A stretch of DNA of 64,000 nt from Paenibacillus humicola (lineage in GTDB: Bacteria; Bacillota; Bacilli; Paenibacillales; Paenibacillaceae), in contig NZ_JAQGPL010000001.1 in NCBI RefSeq assembly GCF_028826105.1, forward strand, positions 5,587,501 to 5,651,500. Direction: 5' to 3'. Below, in pieces: positions 59,089 through 64,000 of this stretch (the first letter of the stretch is position 1; every line of letters begins with the position of its first letter). The translations under genes and the position numbers were made by a program. The notes under the pieces were generated by a model, which ran no database searches, was not told the origin of the DNA, and saw only the letters and a program-made list of their open reading frames with translations.

Positions 59089-60741
59089 TTACATTTCCCC
59101 AAACATGAAATTATACAGGAGCGACGCCACTTCCGCCCGGCTCGCATATTGCTGCGGCGCAAAGCGGTTATCCGGGGTTCCGTGAATAAGTCCTTTGGCC
59201 GCTGCCGTTTTGACGTAAGGAACGGCCCAAGACGGAATTCTGCTGCTGTCTTTAAAGCTTAACGGGTTGTCATTCTGCAGCGGCTCCTGCATGCCCCGCA
59301 CAAAAATCGCGGTCATTTCCGAACGCGTTACCTTCCGGTTCGGCTTCAGCGTGCCATCCGCATAGCCCTTGACGATTCCGGCTTCGACCGCCGCCTGCCA
59401 ATATGCCTCCGACCACGCCGGAATGTCGCTGCGATCCGCGAACTCAAGCTCTTTGCCGTCCGATTCCAGCCCTAACGCTTTCACCGTCATCGCGATATAT
59501 TCCGATCGCGTAACCGCTTGATTCGGCCGGAACTCGTTGTTCTCGTATCCGGTCACGATACCGGTGCTTCGCAATGCCGAGACCGGCTCATAGGCCCAGT
59601 GTTCTTCGGACAGATCCGCAAATGGTTCTTCCGGCGGCATTGTCATCATGGACGCGATCGGACCGATTACGCTTGCTTCCCCGAATTCCGCCGCAAGCGA
59701 GGGATCCTCTTCCAGCTGCTCGGTCGTAATCACCTGATCGGCCGGAGGAACCGGATAGGTAATCGTTTGGTTCACGTTCCAGGTCTGGCGGTGAAGCTTC
59801 ACATTGAAATCGACGAATGTCAGGCCTTGCGGAGCGCTCAGCCCCGCTTCCGACACCAGGCTTGCGGGAATCTTAACGCCGACCGCCGCATCGAATTGGT
59901 CGATGCGTTTATCGGCATTGATCCAGACATCGAGTGCCAAATCCACGTCCCAGCCGGTCGATTTTAACTCTTCGACGTTCACCGTCTTCAGTTCTTCGAC
60001 CAGCTTCGCCAGTTCCTCATTGAGGCCGGCACCGGGCTCCAGCGCTTCGGGCGGAACCGTTTCGCCCAGGATGTCCGTCAGCTGCCGGTCCAGATCGGGC
60101 GTTTGACTCAGCTTCTCCAGGAATACCGTTACCGCGTCCACCATCTCTTTAAAATCCATGCTGATGCGGACATGCGTGGCCGGCTCGCTGCTGCCGTCCG
60201 GCAGATCGACCGTTTCACTGCCCACAATATCGACATGGCGGAGCGTAAGCGGATTTTGCTTGATCAGCTGCTCCACGAGCGTTTTCAGCTGCTCCGACAT
60301 TTCGTCCGGAGACGCCGCCGAGTCATTATGAATACCGAGGAACTTGTTGTCGGCCGACGTCTTCGCGAATATATCGTTTCCTTGTAGATACAAATCCAGC
60401 GCAGGAGCCTTCGTGCCCGGCCACAGTCCCGTTTCCAGAATCGGGCCCGGGCCCTTCAAAGTAACCTCGGCATGCGCGTGTTGAAGATCCTTTTGCTGCT
60501 CCATGATGATGACGCCGCTTTTCAGCGTCTGCAGCACCCGTTTCGTCTGCTCGTCCTGAACGGGCAAATTGGTATCGACGGTCAGCAGGCTTTTCGACTC
60601 GTAAGCGGTGACCTCCGTTCCCTTCGATAATGCTTCCGATAAAATCGGCGCATTCGATACACAGCCCGTCAGCACCAGCAGCATGGCCAGCACACTCCCC
60701 ACGGCCCATCGAATACGATAAAGCGGCTTGCGATTCCCCAT
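59089..60741 (-). CDS. SLH-domain lipoprotein
   Basis: 550 residues. A lipobox (LVLTGC, Cys27) is followed by a unique domain of about 330 residues (DVDLALDVWINADKRIDQFD; VGVKIPASLV), resembling the DUF6612-type lipoprotein fold, and three S-layer homology domains at the C-terminus: FADLSEEHWAYEPVSALRS, FADRSDIPAWSEAYWQAAVE and FKDSSRIPSWAVPYVKTAA, each with a GYxxGxxxP-like and TRSE/SRAE block. It would be held both by lipid and by wall polymers. Function unknown; it may link membrane and S-layer. Confidence 0.88.
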   Translation of the reverse strand: MGNRKPLYRIRWAVGSVLAMLLVLTGCVSNAPILSEALSKGTEVTAYESKSLLTVDTNLPVQDEQTKRVLQTLKSGVIIMEQQKDLQHAHAEVTLKGPGPILETGLWPGTKAPALDLYLQGNDIFAKTSADNKFLGIHNDSAASPDEMSEQLKTLVEQLIKQNPLTLRHVDIVGSETVDLPDGSSEPATHVRISMDFKEMVDAVTVFLEKLSQTPDLDRQLTDILGETVPPEALEPGAGLNEELAKLVEELKTVNVEELKSTGWDVDLALDVWINADKRIDQFDAAVGVKIPASLVSEAGLSAPQGLTFVDFNVKLHRQTWNVNQTITYPVPPADQVITTEQLEEDPSLAAEFGEASVIGPIASMMTMPPEEPFADLSEEHWAYEPVSALRSTGIVTGYENNEFRPNQAVTRSEYIAMTVKALGLESDGKELEFADRSDIPAWSEAYWQAAVEAGIVKGYADGTLKPNRKVTRSEMTAIFVRGMQEPLQNDNPLSFKDSSRIPSWAVPYVKTAAAKGLIHGTPDNRFAPQQYASRAEVASLLYNFMFGEM

Positions 60742-60951
60742 TCCTTTCGTATACCCCTCTCAAAGATGTTGACTTGGAACGCATGAATAATATAGCATCG
60801 CAGGCAAAAACCGCATATGTATTTTCTATTGGTAATCCAGAAGTATTTTGGAAAAGCGGAATGCCGTTGGCAACGACTGAAAATAATTTCCACTCGTCCT
60901 GACTCTTTCGATCTGTTATTTTGGTTATAAAATCTATTTATTGAGGTATCT

Positions 60952-61245
60952 ATGTACCTGTTAACGCATGAATATCGAAAAAAGGAAAAGATATTCAAGC
61001 TATATCTCGCTTTATTCGTTCTGTTTGGAGTCGTGAATACGATTCTAATCTTCTTCGATTCCGGCATTGGAAAATCTTCCGGTCTTCAAATCGCTGCCAA
61101 TCTGTCAGGTTCAGCCGTGATCTGCGATTTTGCCTGGCGCAGAAAAGGATGGGCGGTGTATGTGATGAAGTTTGCGGTCTGGACGAACATGGCCGGTCTG
61201 ACGCTTGTTATTTCAGGCGCTTTCAAATCGCTAATTAACAATTGA
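60952..61245 (+). CDS. Small membrane protein, three predicted helices, unknown
   Basis: 97 residues. Hydrophobic segments at about 18-35 (LYLALFVLFGVVNTILIFF), 45-59 (LQIAANLSGSAVICDF) and 69-91 (VYVMKFAVWTNMAGLTLVIS). No motif recognised. ATG 60952 has only a GAGG site. It is transcribed away from the SLH lipoprotein gene, and base composition upstream is clearly AT-richer than the surroundings. Confidence 0.65.
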   Translation: MYLLTHEYRKKEKIFKLYLALFVLFGVVNTILIFFDSGIGKSSGLQIAANLSGSAVICDFAWRRKGWAVYVMKFAVWTNMAGLTLVISGAFKSLINN

Positions 61246-61261
61246 ACGAACAGAAGCAAGA

Positions 61262-61308
61262 AACGGCAGTCTGCTGCGGAAACCCGCCTTAGACTGCCGT
61301 TGATTTTA
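61262..61308. terminator. Terminator between converging genes
   Basis: AACGGCAGTCT (61262-61272) and AGACTGCCGTT (61291-61301) arms, then TGATTTTATT. It resembles the hairpin at 63223-63261 in sequence and layout. Confidence 0.8.
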
Positions 61309-61327
61309 TTCCTCACTCGAGAGTCGT

Positions 61328-62563
61328 TTACAGCTTCAAATAATTGGCATTCTTAATATAAACCGTGTCGTCTTCCTGTCCGGCCTCGGGCGGCGTATCG
61401 CCGTCATGCTCTTCCATGCTGTCCGGTTCGCCGACGACGCCTTTATTGATGAGCAGCTTGGTGCGCACAATCCCGCATTGTTCGGCGCTGCCGTTAATAA
61501 CGCCGAAATTGACGATCGACCCGGCCGCGTTCATGAGCAGCTCCGGCTCGACATCCGGCGAAATGTTCAGCACGCCCTGGACGATAAAAGCCTGCGTTTC
61601 GGCCGTATATTTCAATTCCGCAGCGGTCAGCCTGTATTCGCCCTCCACGACGCGCAGCTTTCCTTTGCAGCCCACGACCTGCACAGCGGGATCCGGTGTT
61701 ATAGCCAGCACCTCGTCCGTCAGCTCATCCCCGCAAAGGATCATGGCATCGGAGTGCAGGCTGATGCCCGATTCGCCCAAGGCTGCCGGGGAGACGCCGC
61801 TGTCGATCCGGATGACTCCTTCGGCATGCAGGCGTTTGTTCCGGACTCTCTTCAGCAGATTGCTATCCAGAGTAAGGTCGTTCTCGACATAATACGTATT
61901 CAAGGGGATCGTCTTTATAGCTGCTTTGTGAAGATGAACGATCTTCTCCGTTACGGCGGGGAGCAGATCCTCCCGAATAACGAGCCGGTCCATAAATTCG
62001 ACGGCCTGCAGTTTGCCGCTGAGGAGCGAGGCGTCGACATCGTCAAGCATGATGACCTTTCCGGCAAAGGAAATGCGGGCGTTATCCGCGAGTGTGTGCA
62101 GGTAAAGATTATTAAGCCGAACGGTTTCGGTTACCAGCTCCGCATCGTTCATAAACGAGATGAGACGCCCGTTATGATTCACGGTTTTCTGCTGCACAAT
62201 GCCGCTCAAACGTTCCGGGCACCACATTTTTCCGTTTACAATCATGCCCGCGACCTTCAGCTTCAGCGCTTCCTCGTCCGCTTCCGGACGGATGACCACG
62301 TCTCCATTCACCATGATAAACATCGGCTTTTCGTTATTCAGCGAAGCGATCTCGTATCGGCCGTTAACCGTGCTCAGCACGGTATTCTCGGGCACTTCGG
62401 CCCGCACGTTGATATTTTTCTGCGAAATGCCTGCAAGTAAGCTTGATGTAGCCTTACTGTAGAGAAGCACATTAATGTTTTTGAGGTGGCTTACCCCTTC
62501 CAAGGTTTGTTCGGTTGCAGCGGTAATGTCCAGCACGTTCACGTTTTTGATCGTTTTGCTCAC
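61328..62563 (-). CDS. Unrecognised repeat protein, probable beta-solenoid, co-transcribed with a sigma factor
   Basis: 411 residues, no signal peptide or membrane segment. Degenerate repeats of about 20 residues recur: VNGDVVIRPEADEEAL (85-100), FAGKVIMLDDVDASLL (166-181), FMDRLVIREDLLPAV (190-204), AEGVIRIDSGVSPAAL (247-262) and VQGVLNISPDVEPELL (328-343), of the form G-x-V-x-I-x-x-x-V-x-P-x-x-L. Such short strand-turn repeats suggest a beta-helix or bactofilin-like solenoid. An acidic tail follows (SMEEHDGDTPPEAGQEDD). GTG 62563 has AAAAGGAGGAG upstream, 15 bases after the sigma gene. Function unknown. Confidence 0.75.
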   Translation of the reverse strand: MSKTIKNVNVLDITAATEQTLEGVSHLKNINVLLYSKATSSLLAGISQKNINVRAEVPENTVLSTVNGRYEIASLNNEKPMFIMVNGDVVIRPEADEEALKLKVAGMIVNGKMWCPERLSGIVQQKTVNHNGRLISFMNDAELVTETVRLNNLYLHTLADNARISFAGKVIMLDDVDASLLSGKLQAVEFMDRLVIREDLLPAVTEKIVHLHKAAIKTIPLNTYYVENDLTLDSNLLKRVRNKRLHAEGVIRIDSGVSPAALGESGISLHSDAMILCGDELTDEVLAITPDPAVQVVGCKGKLRVVEGEYRLTAAELKYTAETQAFIVQGVLNISPDVEPELLMNAAGSIVNFGVINGSAEQCGIVRTKLLINKGVVGEPDSMEEHDGDTPPEAGQEDDTVYIKNANYLKL

Positions 62564-62578
62564 GTCGTTCTCCTCCTT

Positions 62579-63037
62579 TTACTGGTCAACCTGTTTTCTG
62601 AGCAGCCGCATGGCCGTGTGAAGCCGGGTCCGCACGGTGGCGTGAGGAACGCCCAGCGAATCCGCGATCTGCCTGCTGTTCATGCCATAGAGAAAGCGCT
62701 TTCGAACAAGCTCCCGGAGCGGGGCGGGCAGACTCTGCAAAAGCTCTTCCGCGGCAAGGCCCGATACGTAATCGACCTCGCTCCCAGGCTCATGCCCTTC
62801 CGGCAGGCCGACCACGTGCCGGTCTCTTCGCAGCAGATCGAGATGAAGGTTTCGCATGACCTTGAACAGCCAAGCCCGCCGGCTGTGGTCCGCCAGCCGC
62901 TGAAGCGTGGCCCAGTGGGTCATGGCCCGCAGAAACGTTTCCTGGAGCAGGTCCTCCGCGGTCTTCTCATTCCCGGCGATCGACCTCGCGAACCGCTCCA
63001 GCTCCGCCTTGTGCAGGTTATACAGCTCTTCGATCAT
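62579..63037 (-). CDS. ECF-type RNA polymerase sigma factor
   Basis: 152 residues. Region 2 (LYNLHKAELERFARSIAGNE; AEDLLQETFLRAMTHWATL; RAWLFKVMRNLHLDLLRR) and region 4 (LPAPLRELVRKRFLYGMNSR; IADSLGVPHATVRTRLHTAM) are complete. The frame opens at 63073; TGGAG eight bases before ATG 63037 decides the start. The partner gene downstream is not a membrane anti-sigma factor but a soluble repeat protein, which is unusual for this class. Confidence 0.9.
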   Translation of the reverse strand: MIEELYNLHKAELERFARSIAGNEKTAEDLLQETFLRAMTHWATLQRLADHSRRAWLFKVMRNLHLDLLRRDRHVVGLPEGHEPGSEVDYVSGLAAEELLQSLPAPLRELVRKRFLYGMNSRQIADSLGVPHATVRTRLHTAMRLLRKQVDQ

Positions 63038-63222
63038 CGTGGAAGCTCCAATCTGGATACCGGATTTTCGCACCGTGTTCGTTTGTCATGTGTATAACGT
63101 TCGAGACGGGTAAAGTGTTTGGCGGCGGCCGAAAAAATTTTTTCAAAGAAGAAACGGCTGACGCTGACTCTAAGTGCGGAACAAGCGATATAGCGAGTTT
63201 TTCGATCGATTGAAAAGGAAAC

Positions 63223-63265
63223 GGCAGCCTGCCGGGACGGGAAACCCGTTGACAGACTGCCTTAT
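63223..63265 (-). terminator. Terminator of the 91-residue protein gene
   Basis: GGCAG/CTGCC outer arms and ACGGG-AAA-CCCGT inner hairpin; on the minus strand TTTCCTTTTC follows. The gap 63074-63320 otherwise holds one copy of the dispersed GAAACGGCTGAC repeat (63151-63162) and no gene. Confidence 0.6.
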
Positions 63266-63320
63266 TGCAAACATTTGCGCCTCCTGCCGAGGTGCCGGAG
63301 GTTCCCCGCCGTCTAAGCGT

Positions 63321-63596
63321 TTAAGACTTACTACGGGAAAAGCGAAGGATTAGCTCGGCTGCGCGCAGGCGAAGCTCGCCGTTCTCATGCTGCAGCATCT
63401 CCTCAAGAACATGGAGCGCTTCCCGTTTCAAAACATCGCTTCGATTTCTTTGAAGATGAAACGAATATCTTCTTTTCCGCAGGCCGCGCAGTCCCCAATC
63501 CGCCAGCGTCCAGGTATGTTTATGCCGCTGCCGCAGCTCGGCCTGCCGTGATTCTTGCCATTTTTCATACGTGTATGGGTGATGAAGCTGGATCAT
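63321..63596 (-). CDS. Hypothetical basic protein, 91 residues
   Basis: Strongly basic and helical: YEKWQESRQAELRQRHKHTW at the N-terminus, GLRKRRYSFHLQRNRS in the middle and a C-terminal helix (LHVLEEMLQHENGELRLRAA) like a single HEAT-type or dimerisation helix pair. No membrane segment. It lies 25 bases downstream of the GNAT gene on the same strand and may be co-transcribed. Not recognised. Confidence 0.65.
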   Translation of the reverse strand: MIQLHHPYTYEKWQESRQAELRQRHKHTWTLADWGLRGLRKRRYSFHLQRNRSDVLKREALHVLEEMLQHENGELRLRAAELILRFSRSKS

Positions 63597-63621
63597 ATAT
63601 GTGATTCCTCATTTCCCGCAC

Positions 63622-64000
63622 TCAAGAACGGGCGAGCTCATGCACCATCTTAAAATTGCCGGGCTCCGCGCGGAAGCCGATCAGATCGCGGTTGATGTGC
63701 AGCATCGGCCCGTTCATCGAATCGTTGTGTGTTCTTAAATAAGTTACGCCGCCCGCCCGAGCCGTCCGGGTGCCGAGCATTTTCAGGGCGAGCGCAATGC
63801 GGCGCCCGCGATATTCGGGGAGCACGCTCGTATATTCATGGTACATTGCCCGCGTCTGTTCGTTATATTGAAGCGTGACGACACCGACGAACCGGTCGCC
63901 GTCCTTCGCGATATGAATCCATTCCGGGCGGACGCCGTGCAGCTCAAGGGTCCACTTTTTCCATTCTTCAAACCAGGGGTAGCTCCCCGAATAACCGGGT
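63622..64000 (-). CDS. GNAT family N-acetyltransferase, C-terminal part
   Basis: The frame continues to the right edge, giving 126 residues of the C-terminus. RPEWIHIAKDGDRFVGVVTL is the central beta strand region; YHEYTSVLPEYRGRRIALAL is the acetyl-CoA-binding motif A (Q/RxxGxG/A variant), and THNDSMNGPMLHINRDLIGF the conserved C-terminal segment seen in GNATs with two domains. The substrate is unknown. The 5' end lies outside the window. Confidence 0.85.
   Translation of the reverse strand, partial: PGYSGSYPWFEEWKKWTLELHGVRPEWIHIAKDGDRFVGVVTLQYNEQTRAMYHEYTSVLPEYRGRRIALALKMLGTRTARAGGVTYLRTHNDSMNGPMLHINRDLIGFRAEPGNFKMVHELARS

Overview
The window looks like a chromosomal segment of a high-GC Gram-positive of the Paenibacillaceae (Paenibacillus or Cohnella type). 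This is inferred from strong AGGAGG-type ribosome binding sites with many GTG/TTG starts, an SLH-domain lipoprotein, a copper-amine-oxidase-N 'stalk' protein, a yknWXYZ operon, YwbE and CcdC, a BirA-type operator in front of bioB, and a discrete GlnRS. I found no rRNA, tRNA, CRISPR array, intact insertion sequence, prophage or plasmid functions. It reads as ordinary accessory-rich chromosome: about 69 short genes and small operons on both strands, most bounded by rho-independent terminators.

Layout. 0-7.6 kb: GrpB-like protein, SDR dehydrogenase, a GH127 beta-L-arabinofuranosidase divergent from its likely AraC regulator, a secreted stalk-domain protein, glnS. 7.7-12 kb: a MarR-controlled heterodimeric ABC exporter with one degenerate ATP site. 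12.2-16 kb: a yknWXYZ-like ABC complex. 16-17.4 kb: a scrappy AT-richer patch with two tiny ORFs, a LuxR HTH remnant and a cupin. 17.5-22 kb: dgt, add, glutathione peroxidase, bioB with a BirA operator. 22-29.8 kb: a sugar-type oxidoreductase/epimerase pair behind a LacI/CcpA-like operator, CcdC, small membrane proteins, an AraC regulator, and an AlkA-like glycosylase coupled to an alkyltransferase-like protein. 29.8-31.2 kb: a tandem palindrome array, then leader peptide, ArsR-type regulator and DoxX protein. 31.5-38 kb: a YCF48-type secreted propeller, flavohaemoprotein with an Fnr/Crp-type class II promoter, a Crp/Fnr regulator, a membrane-protein pair, an SDR, a VanY-like peptidase. 38-42.5 kb: glycolate oxidase subunits GlcD/GlcF facing an FCD-GntR regulator, and a PPOX protein. 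42.6-46.1 kb: DUF2231, a VIT1/CCC1 transporter with a Fur-like box, and a DEAD-box helicase with six exact 28-residue repeats. 46.3-49.5 kb: Gly-rich anchored protein, ApbE flavin transferase, ferric-reductase-like membrane protein, ABC ATPase. 49.7-56.5 kb: nucleotidyltransferase, MFS exporter, a polar amino acid ABC operon with a TauE protein, a methyltransferase-like protein. 56.9-64 kb: TetM-like GTPase, SLH lipoprotein, ECF sigma factor with an unrecognised solenoid-like protein, a GNAT running off the right edge.

No single cassette here is clearly a new defence or biosynthetic system. The best leads are the tandem palindrome array with its leader-peptide/ArsR/DoxX unit (29.85-31.1 kb), the sigma factor plus repeat-protein pair (61.3-63.0 kb), the apparent ACG start of the yknW homologue, the Fnr-type promoter of hmp, and several small tandem or dispersed repeat families. 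All coordinates, starts and motifs were read by eye; family names rest on recognisable motifs and not on searches.
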